Both the position numbers and the translations under genes were made by a program. Below the pieces are notes generated by a model that was not told the origin of the DNA, made no database searches, and worked only from the letters and a program-made list of their open reading frames with translations. Positions 1-8,867 of a stretch of DNA of 64,000 bases are shown piece by piece (position 1 is the stretch's first letter; each line of letters begins with the position of its first letter). The stretch lies in assembly GCA_963667515.2 (NCBI GenBank), contig CAXXXY010000007.1:256639-320638 (forward strand). Direction: 5' to 3'. Source of the DNA: VYDC01 sp963667515. Its GTDB lineage: Bacteria; Chloroflexota; Dehalococcoidia; UBA2979.

Positions 1-586
1 CACCGCGTCACCCGGGAGCCGGTCCGCTACGAGCACGACGCCCCCGGCGACCTGCTGCATCTCGACGTGAAGAAGCTCGGGCGCGTCCCCGAGGGCGGCG
101 GCAAGCGAATGGCGCCTGGCTTCGCCGAGACGCGCTCCGGGCCGCATTCGCGGCGTTCGCTGGGGCTGGAGTACCTACACGTCGCCGTCGACGACCACAG
201 CCGTTACGCCTACGTCTCCGTCCTGCCCGACGAGCGTGGCGCGAGCTGCGCCGCCTTCCTCGAGCAGGCGCTCGCGGCCTTCCGCCGGCGTGGCGTGCGC
301 GTGCGCCGGGTCCTGACCGACAACGCGAAGGCCTACACTGTCGCCCGCAGCTTCCACGGCGCCGCCGCTGCCGCAGACGTGCGGCTGTCGCACACGCGGC
401 CCTACCGCCCGCAGACGAACGGCAAGCCGAGCGTTTCATCCAGATCCTGCAGAACGAGTGGGCCTACGCCCGCCCCTACCGCTCCAACGCCGAGCGGCTG
501 CGCCAGCTCCCACGCTGGCTCTACCGCTACAATCACCGCCGACCGCACGGCGGCGTCGGCGGGGCCGTCCCCGCCTCCCGCCTGTG
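1..586 (+). pseudogene. IS481-family transposase, 3' part, frameshifted
   Basis: The reading frame matches the C-terminal two thirds of the 312-residue DDE transposase encoded intact at 36104-37042. It includes the first catalytic aspartate region (VAVDDHSRYAYV) and LTDNAKAY. Near position 424 the run AAA of the intact copy (GGCAAAGCCGAG) is AA here. This single-base loss shifts the frame just before the catalytic glutamate in NGKAERF, so the copy should be inactive unless complemented in trans. The stop of the original frame is at 584-586. Confidence 0.85.
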
Positions 587-609
587 AACAACCTTCCTGG
601 GTAGTACAC
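1..609 (+). mobile_element. IS481-family element, copy 1 (truncated by window edge)
   Basis: This is the 3' part of the same insertion sequence found intact at 36013-37064. It matches that copy almost base for base and ends with the terminal repeat CCTGGGTAGTACA plus one variable base. The next four bases, 610-613, are CTAG, the target sequence that flanks every copy in this window. The 5' end lies outside the window, so a target duplication cannot be checked here. Confidence 0.9.
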
Positions 610-641
610 CTAGCCGCCGCCCCCCGACGCTCGGGCGTGCG

Positions 642-1570
642 CTAGCGGCGCCCGGCGGCGGCGGCGTGGCCGTGGTCGGGCCCGCCGTCCAGCGTGCCCG
701 CGAGGCCCGCGATCTCGGGCTCGGCGCCGAAGATCATCAGCCGGTCGCCCGCCGCGAGCCGCGTCCCGCCCCGCGGTCCGGCGATGAACTCGCCGTCGGC
801 GTGCAGCAGCCCCAGCACCCGCGTCTCGCGCGTCGACTCGAAGACCTCGGCGAGGGTGCGCCCGGCGGCGACTCGGCCGCGCCCGCGACCTCGATCTCGG
901 CGAGCAGCTGTGCGCTGTCCGGCTGCTGCGCGGCGAACAGATCGACGAACTCGAGGATCAGCGGCTGCGCGATCGCGCGCGCCATGCGCCGGCCCGCGAT
1001 CTGGTACGGCGAGATCACGCGGTTGGCGCCGGCCGTCGTCAACCGCTGCTCGCCGGAGGCGCTGCCGGCGCGCGCGCGGTCGAGGCCCGCCTGGCTGAGC
1101 ACGGCCGCCTCCGTGGCGTCGCCCAGCAGCGTGACGTGCCCGGCCTCCCGGGCGCCTGCCAGCGCCTCCTCGCTCTTGTCGATCACCAGCAGCGGCCCGC
1201 CGCGCTGACTGAGCTCGCGGGCGATCGACTGACCCACGCGGCCGTAGCCGCAGACGACGATGTGGTCCTGCATATGGCGTATCCTCCGGCTACGCCGCCG
1301 CTCCCCCAGGCCCTCGGCGACGCCGCTGACCACGAACTGCTCCACCACCGCGACGGCGGTGTAGAACATCAGCCCCACGCCGCCGAGCACGAAGACGATG
1401 GTGAAGGCGCGCCCGCCGTCGTCCAGCGGTCGCACCTCCTCGTAGCCCACGGTCGTGAGCGTGACGACGACCGTGTAGAGGCCGTCGAACCAGCCGAAGT
1501 CCTCGACGAGCGCGTACCACGCGGTGCCGATGACGAAGAGCGCGCCGAGCGCGGCGAGCGGGAGGGCCAT
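642..1570 (-). pseudogene. Potassium channel with TrkA-N (RCK) domain, damaged
   Basis: The N-terminal part shows a two-helix ion-channel module with the selectivity-filter signature TTVGYEE (near residues 39-45). It is followed by a Rossmann TrkA-N domain (VVCGYGRVGQSIARE, VIDKSEEAL, LLGDATEA). This is the layout of MthK/YbbO-like K+ channels gated by a cytoplasmic RCK domain. Two lesions are visible. The middle of the TrkA-N domain jumps from GLDRARAG to SGEQRL, which suggests an internal deletion of roughly 40 residues compared with the family. Near 870-890 the frame shifts, and the expected C-terminal domain (EVFESTRETRVLGLL, then a TAG stop at 642-644) continues in another frame. It is probably non-functional, although an assembly error cannot be excluded for the frameshift. 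Confidence 0.7.
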
Positions 1571-1642
1571 GCGGCGAGCTGAGCGGCTCCCCCCGCTGCG
1601 AGCGCCCTGCCCTGCGCGGAGGTCTGGCCCGCGAGCAGCGCG

Positions 1643-3844
1643 CTAGGAGGCGCGACCCGAGAGCCGCTGCCGCTTGTTCTGCAGGTAGTCGACGAGGATG
1701 TACTCGCCGAGCTTGTCGGGCGTGGTGTAGAAGACGCGGCCGCCGTTGATCTTCGCCAGCTGGTTCACGAACTCCTTGAGGTAGTGGTTGCGATCGAGCA
1801 TGAAGGTGTTGATCGTGATGTCCTGCCGCGAGACGCGCTTCACGGCCTTCAGCGTCTCGCGGATCGTGACGGGGCTGGGCGGGTAGGCGAACTGCGAGCG
1901 TCCGCGCTCGAGGTGTGCCGTGGGCTCGCCGTCGGTGATCATCAGGATCTGCCGCGTGCCCCCGCGGTGGCGAGCCAGCAGCCGCTCCGCCAGCAGCAGC
2001 GCGTGGTGCATGTTGGTGCCCAGCACGGACTCGTCCCAGCGCACGTAGGGCAACTCGTCGGGGCGCAGCTCTCGCGCGTAGGCCGAGAAGCCAATGATGT
2101 AGAGGCTGTCGCGCGGGTACTGCGCGCGGATCAGGTTGTGCAGCGCCAGCGCCACCTTCTTCGCCGCCTGGAACGAGCCGCGCAGCGCCATCGACCACGA
2201 GAGGTCGACCATCATCACCGTGGTGGTCTGCGCCAGCTGCTCCGAGCGGTAGATCTCGAAGTCCTCGCCCGAGAGCTGCACGGGGGAGTGCGGGCCCTGC
2301 CGCTCCAGCGCGTTCATGACCGTGCGCTCGATGTGCAGGTGGAACGGGTCGCCGAACTCGTAGGGCTTCGTGTCGTCGGTGCGCTCGCCGTGGCGGCCGG
2401 CCTCCGGCAGCGGGTGGTTGCCGAAGCCGTGCCGCCGCAGCTGCTGGAAGATCTCCACCAGCGCCTTCTGGCCGATGGTGCGGGTGCCGCGCGGGGTGAG
2501 CTCCCAGCTGTCGCCCTCGCGGCGGATGTAGCCCGCGCGCTCCAGCACCTCCAGCAGCTGCTTGAGCTGCTCGAAGTCGTCGACGGCGTCTTCGCCCAGC
2601 AGCTCGCGCAGCGCGTCGAGGTCCACGTTGTCCAGGTCGCCGCCGTACTGCGCGCGCTCCAGCCCGCGCTCCAGGTCGTCGATGTCGTGCATCTCGTCCA
2701 TCAGCCGCAGCGCGGCGCGCAGGTCGATGCCCTCGTCGCCGCGGAAGGGGTAGGCGCCGGCCTGCGGCTCGCCCGACGGCGAGAGGAACTCCATGCTCTG
2801 CGCGAGCTCGGAGAGCTCCGCCTGCAGCTCCGCGTCGCGCAGCTTCTCGGAGAGCAGGCCCTGGAGCTGCTGCCGCTGCTCGGACGAGAGCGACTCCATC
2901 AGCGACTGCATCGCCTGCATCTGCGCCTGCATCTGCGCGATCAGCTCGTCGAGGCTCGAAGGCCTGTTCTCGCCGAACATGTCGCCGTACTTTTCCATGA
3001 AGCCGTCGAAGTCCGGCTCCTCGCCGCGCATGCGCTGCGTGAGCATGTCGTTGAGGTCGCGCACCATCTGCTTCATGCGCTCGGTGTCGCCCTCGGACAT
3101 CTTGTTGACCATCTTCGAGACGTCCTGGAAGAAGGACTCGGTCATCGCCTGGCGGAGCTGCTGCAGCAGCTCCTGGAAGCGGTGCTGCGCGTCCGGGTTC
3201 AGGAACTCGTAGCCTCGCAGCGCGCCCACCTGGCCGGGCGCGTCGGGCGGGAGCTCGTCCAGGAAGCCGCGCTTGCGCTCGGCGATGCGGCGCAGCATGT
3301 CCGAGAGGTCGGGCTCGCCGCCGGGGGCGCCCGCTGTCGCGCTCGAGGGGCTGCCGCGCTCCCCGCCCGCCTCGCCCGCAGCGTCGTCGCCGGCGGCACC
3401 GCTCGGGGGCCTCGCGCCCGCGGGAGCGCCCGCCTCGGCGGGTGCGCCGGGCGATCCGTCGGTCTCGGCGCCGGGCTCGCCGCTCGGCGCGGGCGGGGCG
3501 TCGACGTCGACGCCGGCCTCGCGCAGCCGCTGCTTGATGGTGTCGCGCTCCATGCGCAGGATCTCGTCGAGCTGCTTGCTGACGTCCTCCATCACCCCGC
3601 CCAGGTCGAAGCGGTCCAGCCGCTCGCGGCGCTGCTGGCGGACCTGCTGGAGCATGTCGCGGAGCCCGGGGACGCGCCCGCCGGGGGCGCCGCGGATGCC
3701 GCGCTGCATCATGTTGCGCAGCGCGTGCTGGAGGTCGCCGAAGTTCATCAGGTCGTCGGAGAGCGCCTCGAGCACCTTCTCGGCGTCCAGCGACGGCAGC
3801 TCCTGCGAGCCGTCCCACTCGCTGTAGCGGTAGCGGATGGCCAT
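1643..3844 (-). CDS. VWA-domain protein paired with MoxR-type ATPase
   Basis: This 733-residue protein has a C-terminal von Willebrand factor A domain. It shows the metal-ion-dependent adhesion motif DLSWSM (about residue 545) and the later ITDGEPTAH (about residue 635). The N-terminal 500 residues are largely charged and helical, with a Pro/Ala/Gly-rich low-complexity stretch around residues 105-175. It starts 4 bases after the stop of the upstream MoxR-like gene, so the two are almost certainly co-translated. By analogy with Mg-chelatase D/I, CoxD/CoxE and CbbQ/O systems, the VWA protein is the substrate-recruiting partner of the AAA+ ring in chaperone-like activation or metal insertion. 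The client is not evident from the neighbours, so the specific role is unknown. It is cytoplasmic; no signal peptide is seen. Confidence 0.85.
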   Translation of the reverse strand: MAIRYRYSEWDGSQELPSLDAEKVLEALSDDLMNFGDLQHALRNMMQRGIRGAPGGRVPGLRDMLQQVRQQRRERLDRFDLGGVMEDVSKQLDEILRMERDTIKQRLREAGVDVDAPPAPSGEPGAETDGSPGAPAEAGAPAGARPPSGAAGDDAAGEAGGERGSPSSATAGAPGGEPDLSDMLRRIAERKRGFLDELPPDAPGQVGALRGYEFLNPDAQHRFQELLQQLRQAMTESFFQDVSKMVNKMSEGDTERMKQMVRDLNDMLTQRMRGEEPDFDGFMEKYGDMFGENRPSSLDELIAQMQAQMQAMQSLMESLSSEQRQQLQGLLSEKLRDAELQAELSELAQSMEFLSPSGEPQAGAYPFRGDEGIDLRAALRLMDEMHDIDDLERGLERAQYGGDLDNVDLDALRELLGEDAVDDFEQLKQLLEVLERAGYIRREGDSWELTPRGTRTIGQKALVEIFQQLRRHGFGNHPLPEAGRHGERTDDTKPYEFGDPFHLHIERTVMNALERQGPHSPVQLSGEDFEIYRSEQLAQTTTVMMVDLSWSMALRGSFQAAKKVALALHNLIRAQYPRDSLYIIGFSAYARELRPDELPYVRWDESVLGTNMHHALLLAERLLARHRGGTRQILMITDGEPTAHLERGRSQFAYPPSPVTIRETLKAVKRVSRQDITINTFMLDRNHYLKEFVNQLAKINGGRVFYTTPDKLGEYILVDYLQNKRQRLSGRAS

Positions 3845-3848
3845 GGCG

Positions 3849-5258
3849 CTAGCCCCGGTACCGCGCCTGGCCGGCGAGCGAGTCCTTGTTGAGCCGCTTG
3901 TTGAGGTGCAGCCCCTCCAGCACGAACTCGATCGCCGAGGCCTGCACCGCGGGCGAGCCGCCGGGCGCGACGCGCTCCACGGCGTCGCGCAGCCCCTCGA
4001 ACTGGGTGAGCAGCCGCTGGTAGCTCGCGGTGGGCAGCGCCTCGCCGATCTCGGCGGCGGCGCCCTCCGAGAACGCCTCGATCACCGGCTCGAGGTCGGC
4101 GACGGAGCAGCGGCGGTTGAAGACGGCGACCACGGCGCCCTGCAGCAGCCGCTCGATGACCTGCTCGTCGCGGCCCTCCTCGACGGTCTCGAGCTCGACC
4201 TTCCCCTGCAGCGCCGGTATCACGAACGGCAGGTCGGAGATGCGCGGCACCACCGTCTCCTCGCTGAGCCGGATGGCGCGGCGCAGCGCGTTCGCCAGCA
4301 GCGCCTCGTAGTTCGCGACGGAGGCGCGCACGGAGACGCCCGAGCGCTGGTTCACGTCGGGCGAGCGCCGCGCCAAGCGCGTGATCTCTGCGACGATCTC
4401 CTTCATGTGGTCGGGGACCACCACCTCGAGCTCGTCCGCGCGGTAGGGGCGGCTCTCCGCCTCCATGATCGCGATCTCGTGCTCCAGCGCCTGCGGGTAG
4501 TGGGTCCGGATCTGCGAGCCGTAGCGATCCTTGAGCGGCGTGATGATGCGCCCGCGGTTGGTGTAGTCCTCCGGGTTCGCCGTCGCGACGATCAGCACGT
4601 CGAGCGCGAGGCGCACCTTGTGGCCGCGGATCTGGATGTCGCGCTCCTCCATCACGTTGAGCAGCCCCACCTGGATGCGCTCGGCGAGGTCGGGCAGCTC
4701 GTTGATGGCGAAGATGCCGCGGTTGGTGTGCGGGATCAGGCCGTAGTGCATCGTCAGCTCGTCGGAGAGGTAGCGCCCCTCGGCGACCTTGATCGGGTCG
4801 ATCTCGCCGATCAGGTCGGCGATCGTGATGTCGGGGGTGGCGAGCTTCTCGGCGAAGCGCTCGTCGCGGTGCATCCAGCGCACCGGCGCGTCCTCGCCCC
4901 GCTCCTCCAGCAGCAGGCGGGCCTGCGCGCTGATCGGGGCGAAGGGGTTCTCGGGGATCTCGACGCCGTCGAGCACCGGCGTCCACTCGTCCAGCAGGCT
5001 CGTGAGGCTGCGGATGATCCGCGTCTTCGCCTGCCCGCGCTCGCCCAGCAGGATCACGTCCTGCCCCGAGAGGATCGCGTTCTCCAGCTGCGGGATCACG
5101 GTCTCGTCGAAGCCGACGATGCCGGGAAAGAGGTCGCGCCCCTCCCGGAGTCCCGCGATCAGGTTGCGGCGCAGCTCCTCGCGGACCGGCAGCACCTCGT
5201 AGCCGGCCTCGCGCAGCTCGCGCAGCTCGCGCACGGTGCTGGGTCGCTCGTCGACCAC
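3849..5258 (-). CDS. MoxR/Mg-chelatase-I-like AAA+ ATPase
   Basis: This 469-residue protein has a P-loop GERGQAKT at about residue 71, the FAINELPDL Walker-B-like segment and MEERDIQIRG, typical of the MoxR and ChlI/BchI clade of AAA+ ATPases. I chose the GTG at 5258 because an AAGGAGG ribosome site lies 8 bases upstream (5266-5272 region) and the protein then begins VDERPSTVREL. The longer open frame upstream is low-complexity and lacks a ribosome site. The stop is 4 bases from the start of the VWA gene, forming the classic MoxR-VWA pair. It probably hydrolyses ATP as a hexameric ring to remodel a client delivered by the VWA protein. Confidence 0.88.
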   Translation of the reverse strand: MVDERPSTVRELRELREAGYEVLPVREELRRNLIAGLREGRDLFPGIVGFDETVIPQLENAILSGQDVILLGERGQAKTRIIRSLTSLLDEWTPVLDGVEIPENPFAPISAQARLLLEERGEDAPVRWMHRDERFAEKLATPDITIADLIGEIDPIKVAEGRYLSDELTMHYGLIPHTNRGIFAINELPDLAERIQVGLLNVMEERDIQIRGHKVRLALDVLIVATANPEDYTNRGRIITPLKDRYGSQIRTHYPQALEHEIAIMEAESRPYRADELEVVVPDHMKEIVAEITRLARRSPDVNQRSGVSVRASVANYEALLANALRRAIRLSEETVVPRISDLPFVIPALQGKVELETVEEGRDEQVIERLLQGAVVAVFNRRCSVADLEPVIEAFSEGAAAEIGEALPTASYQRLLTQFEGLRDAVERVAPGGSPAVQASAIEFVLEGLHLNKRLNKDSLAGQARYRG

Positions 5259-5481
5259 GTCCGGGCCTCCTTGGGGTGTCGGGCGATCAGCCGGCCCTCC
5301 GGCGGGCCCCCGGGGGCTGCGGGCGGGCGCCGCTCCCGCCGCGCCCAGTATACGCGGCGGCCGGCCGCAGCCGCGTCGGCGGCGGAGAGCGCGCGTGGGC
5401 GGAGGCGCGTGCACGCAGAGGGGGGTGACGAGAACGCGCCCCGTACGGGGCGCGTGCGAAGCGGCGAGCGAGCGGCGCCTG

Positions 5482-5829
5482 CTAGGAGGCGGCCTCCGCG
5501 CCCTGGTCGCCAGCAGTGACGGTGGAGATGAGATCGGGGCGCCGCGCCAGCAGCGAGACGGCCGAGCCGAGCTTCGAGTCCCGCACGACGATGACCTCGG
5601 GAGAGCCGATCAGATCGCCCAGCGGCACGTCGAGGGCGCCCGCCACCTCCAGCAGCGTCGCCAGCGGCAGGTCGCGCTTCCCGGTCTCGTAGTTGGAGAG
5701 CGATGCCTGCGTGATGTGGGAGGCGCGCGCCACCTCGGCCTGCGACAGCGAGCGGCGCAGGCGCCACTCGCGAATCCGCTGCCCGGTGGCGCTTCGCCGC
5801 TCCGTCTCGGCGCCGTTTCTCGCTGCCAC
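5482..5829 (-). CDS. XRE-family helix-turn-helix regulator
   Basis: This 115-residue DNA-binding protein has a Cro/CI-type helix-turn-helix at about residues 18-72 (SLSQAEVARASHITQASLSN followed by YETGKRDLP). A short C-terminal extension, with a conserved-looking SPEVIVVRDSKLG segment, may serve as an oligomerisation or sensor part. It stands between the MoxR operon and a secreted-protein gene, all on the same strand. A good promoter with an overlapping perfect inverted repeat lies just upstream (5881-5932), which suggests autoregulation. The target genes are unknown. Confidence 0.85.
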   Translation of the reverse strand: MAARNGAETERRSATGQRIREWRLRRSLSQAEVARASHITQASLSNYETGKRDLPLATLLEVAGALDVPLGDLIGSPEVIVVRDSKLGSAVSLLARRPDLISTVTAGDQGAEAAS

Positions 5830-5880
5830 GGTGGCCTTCTCTCGATGCGGGTGGTAACGCTGAGCGACTCAGCGCCCGGC

Positions 5881-5932
5881 GCTTGTGCGATCCGACACAA
5901 GCGATTATGCACGCAATCCAGGGAATCGGCAA
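5881..5932 (-). promoter_or_regulatory. Promoter with overlapping operator-like palindrome for the XRE gene
   Basis: Read on the minus strand there is TTGCCG (5927-5932), a 17-base spacer, and CATAAT (5904-5909), a good sigma-70-type promoter pointing into the XRE gene. Just downstream of the -10 is a perfect 7-bp inverted repeat GCTTGTG-N8-CACAAGC (5881-5902) that would overlap the transcription start. This layout is typical of an autorepressor operator. The assignment is by inspection only. Confidence 0.5.
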
Positions 5933-6049
5933 GCGGACAGCCGATCGGCCAACGAGCGAGCCGGCTGGCTAGTCGGTGACGGGTCGCAGCACCACGAAGC
6001 CGCGCCGAGCGTCTTTGGCGCGCGCTCTCTGGCGCGCCCGTGCCGCGCT

Positions 6050-6817
6050 CTACGGGGCGTCGGCCCCGGGCAGGATCTCGATCTCGGCGCGGCGCCCGAT
6101 GAAGAGCTGCCAGACCACGCCCTCGTCCGAGGTCCGGAACCAGATGTCGCGGTGCAGCCCGTGCACGGCGCTTCCGGTGTCGGCGCAGGTGTAGGCGCGG
6201 CCCGTCGGGTCGCCGACGATGCGGAAGCGCTGCCCGAGGTAGGCGTAGTCGCACGCCGCCGCGCCCGAGTAGACGATGTCGCCGTCCCGCATATGGCCGC
6301 AGAACGTGCCGCCGTCGCCGATCGGCGAATCGGGCGTCGCGCGGTCGCAGTAGTAGAACGTGATCGGCGCGATCACGCGGTCGCCGCGTCCGAGCGACGG
6401 CGTGCCGCTCGTGGTCACCGCGAGCGTCGCCGATGTGCCACGCGCCCGCAGCGTCGCGACGGCGTCGAGGTCGCTGGTGCGCGGGAGCAGTGCCGAGACG
6501 GACTCCGCCGCCCAGCCGGAAGTCGCGAGCGTGGAGCGGACGCCGTCGTGGTCGGCGCTCGTCGCGGCGCGCTCGGCGCCCGCCGAGAGCTGGCCGAGGA
6601 CCGCGCGCGCCACGTCGGCGCCGGCGTGGCGCGCGAGCAGCGCCAGCGGCGGCGGGCCCTCGGGCGCGGGCTCTGGCGCGATCGCGGCGGCGGCGAACGC
6701 GCCGGGCGGCTCGGCGAGCGGCGCCGCCGCGAGCGTGGCGAAGGCCACGCCGACGGCGAGCGTCAGCGCGAGCGTGCTGATCGCGGCCGCCTGGGCGGCC
6801 CAGCGTCGAATCGCCAT
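6050..6817 (-). CDS. Secreted 3D/double-psi beta-barrel domain protein
   Basis: This 255-residue protein has an N-terminal hydrophobic segment (ISTLALTLAVGVAFATLA, residues about 13-30) that acts as a signal peptide or anchor. An Ala/Pro-rich linker follows. The C-terminal 110 residues contain FCGHMRDGDIVYSG, YLGQRFRIVGD, CADTGSAVHG and DIWF. This resembles the 3D domain found in MltA-like lytic transglycosylases and Rpf-type cell-wall proteins, with its characteristic Asp residues and paired cysteines. The likely role is binding or remodelling of peptidoglycan outside the membrane. No other catalytic domain is recognised. Confidence 0.6.
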   Translation of the reverse strand: MAIRRWAAQAAAISTLALTLAVGVAFATLAAAPLAEPPGAFAAAAIAPEPAPEGPPPLALLARHAGADVARAVLGQLSAGAERAATSADHDGVRSTLATSGWAAESVSALLPRTSDLDAVATLRARGTSATLAVTTSGTPSLGRGDRVIAPITFYYCDRATPDSPIGDGGTFCGHMRDGDIVYSGAAACDYAYLGQRFRIVGDPTGRAYTCADTGSAVHGLHRDIWFRTSDEGVVWQLFIGRRAEIEILPGADAP

Positions 6818-6994
6818 CTATCCCCCATCGATCGCCGCCCCGGCTGTCGCCGACCGGCGCCGCAGTATGCAGGCGCGGGCGCCCAGCGCCCACCCGGCGA
6901 TCGTCGGCGCGTGGACAGGCTGTGGACACCGGGCCCCGGCCCGCGTGCGCGAGCGCGTACGCCGGGCGTGGAGGTGCGAGCGGGCGCGAGCGCT

Positions 6995-8356
6995 CTAGCC
7001 GAGCAGCCCCTCCGCGCGCAGGTCGCCGACTGCGGCGCGGAACGCCTCGAGCGTGCGGTCGATCTCGGCGTCGCCGTGCGCCGAGGAGAGCATCCCGCCC
7101 GTGCCCATCAGGTCGACGCCGTGCGTGAAGAGCGCCCACTTCAGCGGTCGCTCCAGCTCGGGGCGCACGCCCGGCGGCGCGGTGGCGGCGGCCCACTCGA
7201 CATCGGCGGGGCGCGGCACGCCCGCGCCTCGCGCCGGCTCGCCGAGGTTGAGGTGCCACATCGAGGAGACGCCCCACGCCGAGCCCGGCACGGAGAGCTC
7301 CTCGAAGAGCGCGTTCAGCCCGCGCACCAGCCGCTCGCAGGCAGCGTCGGCGCGCGCCGTCTCCTCGCCGCCCGCGATCAGCCGCAGCGCCGCCGTCCCG
7401 GCGGCGGCCGAGACGGGGTTCGCGTTGAAGGTGCCCTGGTGCTGCACGCGGATGCGGCCGTTCCACTCGGAGTCGTCGTCGCGAATCTCGAGCATCGAGA
7501 CGATGTCATCGCGGCCGGTGACGCAGCCGCCGGGGAGGCCGCCCGCCACGATCTTCGCGTGCGTCGAGAGATCGGGCGTGACGCCGAAGCGCTGCTGCGC
7601 CCCGCCCGGCGCGAGGCGGAAGCCCGTGATCACCTCGTCGAGGATCAGCAGCGTGCTCGCCTCGGCGGTGGCCTGCCGCGCCGCGTGCAGGTAGGCGGGC
7701 GGCAGCGGGTGCGTGCCCCAGTGCGCGCCCGTCGGCTCGAGGATCACAGCGGCCACGTCGCGCTGCGCCAGCCGCTCGCGCAGCGCCGCCTCGTCGCCCG
7801 CGGGCAGCACGGTGAGCGCGTCGTAGAAGCCGGGCGGCACGCCGGGCGAGCTGGGGCGCGGGTCGTCGGCGGTGGCGCGGCCGACGGCGAGGTCGTGCCA
7901 GCCGTGGAAGTGCTCGGCGAGCTTCACGACGTGCTCGCGGCCCGTGTAGGCGCGCGCCAGCCGCAGCGCCATCATCGTCGCCTCGGTGCCGGAGCTGGTG
8001 AAGCGCACGCGCTCCCCGCACGGGACCATCGCCAGCACCTGCTCCGCCCACTCGAGCTCGCGCGGGTGGGAGGAGCCGAAGTGCGTGCCGTCCGCGAGCG
8101 CCTCGCGCACCGCCTCCATCACCTCGGGGCGGTTGTGGCCCAGCAGCAGCGCGCCGTGGCCGCCGATGTAGTCGACGAACTCGTTGCCGTCCACGTCCCA
8201 CTTGCGCGCGCCGTCGGCGCGCTCGACGTAGATCGGGAACGGCGAGAAGGCGCGGATGTCGTGCGTGACGCCCGAGGGGAAGAGCCGGCCGGCGCGGGCG
8301 GCCAGCTGCCGGGAGCGGGGGTGCATCGCCTCGTAGCGCTCGAGGATCGACGGCAC
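6995..8356 (-). CDS. Class III aminotransferase, HemL-like (glutamate-1-semialdehyde aminomutase family)
   Basis: This 453-residue PLP enzyme has the HemL-like N-terminus (RLFPSGVTHDIR), the phosphate-binding SSGTEATMMALRLARAYTG, the PLP-ring Asp in ILDEVITGFR, and the Schiff-base lysine in HAKIVAGGLPGG. I chose the GTG at 8356 because GGAGAGG sits just upstream and the family N-terminus starts there; the longer frame is low-complexity. It may be a true glutamate-1-semialdehyde 2,1-aminomutase in tetrapyrrole synthesis. However, many paralogs of this clade act on other amino groups, and no other haem genes are nearby, so I call it HemL-like only. It is divergent from the pterin dehydratase gene. 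Confidence 0.8.
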   Translation of the reverse strand: MPSILERYEAMHPRSRQLAARAGRLFPSGVTHDIRAFSPFPIYVERADGARKWDVDGNEFVDYIGGHGALLLGHNRPEVMEAVREALADGTHFGSSHPRELEWAEQVLAMVPCGERVRFTSSGTEATMMALRLARAYTGREHVVKLAEHFHGWHDLAVGRATADDPRPSSPGVPPGFYDALTVLPAGDEAALRERLAQRDVAAVILEPTGAHWGTHPLPPAYLHAARQATAEASTLLILDEVITGFRLAPGGAQQRFGVTPDLSTHAKIVAGGLPGGCVTGRDDIVSMLEIRDDDSEWNGRIRVQHQGTFNANPVSAAAGTAALRLIAGGEETARADAACERLVRGLNALFEELSVPGSAWGVSSMWHLNLGEPARGAGVPRPADVEWAAATAPPGVRPELERPLKWALFTHGVDLMGTGGMLSSAHGDAEIDRTLEAFRAAVGDLRAEGLLG

Positions 8357-8449
8357 GGCGACCTCTCCAGCCACGCTCGTGGGGCGGCTCGCCCCGCCGT
8401 CCATGCGGCCTCGCAGCAGTCTCCCGCCGGTGGGCAGGCGGGGCAAGCC

Positions 8450-8505
8450 GCGCCCCTGCTCGGCGCGGGCGCCCGCGCCCCTGCTCCGCGCGGGCGCCCG
8501 CGCTA
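8450..8505. repeat. Short tandem direct repeat in divergent intergenic region
   Basis: Two nearly identical units of about 26 bp (CGCCCCTGCTC, then GCGCGGGCGCCCGCG) occur back to back between the HemL-like gene and the pterin dehydratase gene. They precede a TATGCT sequence (about 8504) that could be a -10 for the plus-strand genes. The self-complementary GGGCGCCC core could also fold. Confidence 0.5.
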
Positions 8506-8562
8506 TGCTCGCGCCTCGGCGGCTCGCCGCTGCGAGCGCCGACGGACGAGGGGAGCGCGCGC

Positions 8563-8844
8563 ATGGCGAGGCTGAGCGACGACGAGATCGAGCGCGAGCT
8601 GGGCTCGCTCCCCGGCTGGCGGCGCGAGGGCGACGCGATCGCCCGCGACTACGAGCTCGCCGACTTCGTGGCGGCGCTGGGGCTGATCGCGCAGATCGGC
8701 GCGCTGGCGGAGCGCGCCGACCACCACCCCACGCTGACGAACACCTACAACCGCATAGGCGTCGAGCTCTCCACGCACGATGCGGGCGGCATCACCGCCA
8801 ACGACTTCGCGCTCGCCCGCGCGATCGAGGCTCGCGCGAGCTGA
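8563..8844 (+). CDS. 4a-hydroxytetrahydrobiopterin dehydratase (pterin carbinolamine dehydratase)
   Basis: This 93-residue protein matches the whole PCD/DCoH fold: an N-terminal LPGW motif (residues 16-19), the catalytic RADHHPTL segment and the trailing LSTHDAGGIT-NDF. The reaction is dehydration of 4a-hydroxytetrahydropterin during pterin recycling. Bacterial homologs also act in molybdopterin or pterin metabolism without a phenylalanine hydroxylase, and none is seen here. It is followed 23 bases later by a GNAT acetyltransferase on the same strand. Confidence 0.9.
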   Translation: MARLSDDEIERELGSLPGWRREGDAIARDYELADFVAALGLIAQIGALAERADHHPTLTNTYNRIGVELSTHDAGGITANDFALARAIEARAS

Positions 8845-8867
8845 GGCGCGCGATCGGGGGCGGGACG

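Noticed and set aside
1784..3892. Long plus-strand ORF of about 700 codons antisense to the VWA gene
   Set aside because: Its composition is His/Leu/Val/Arg-rich without domains and mirrors the codon bias of the real gene on the other strand; GC-rich DNA produces such shadows.
6995..8356. Firm naming as hemL
   Set aside because: The PLP motifs fit, but many GSA-aminotransferase paralogs exist and no other haem genes are nearby; kept as HemL-like only.
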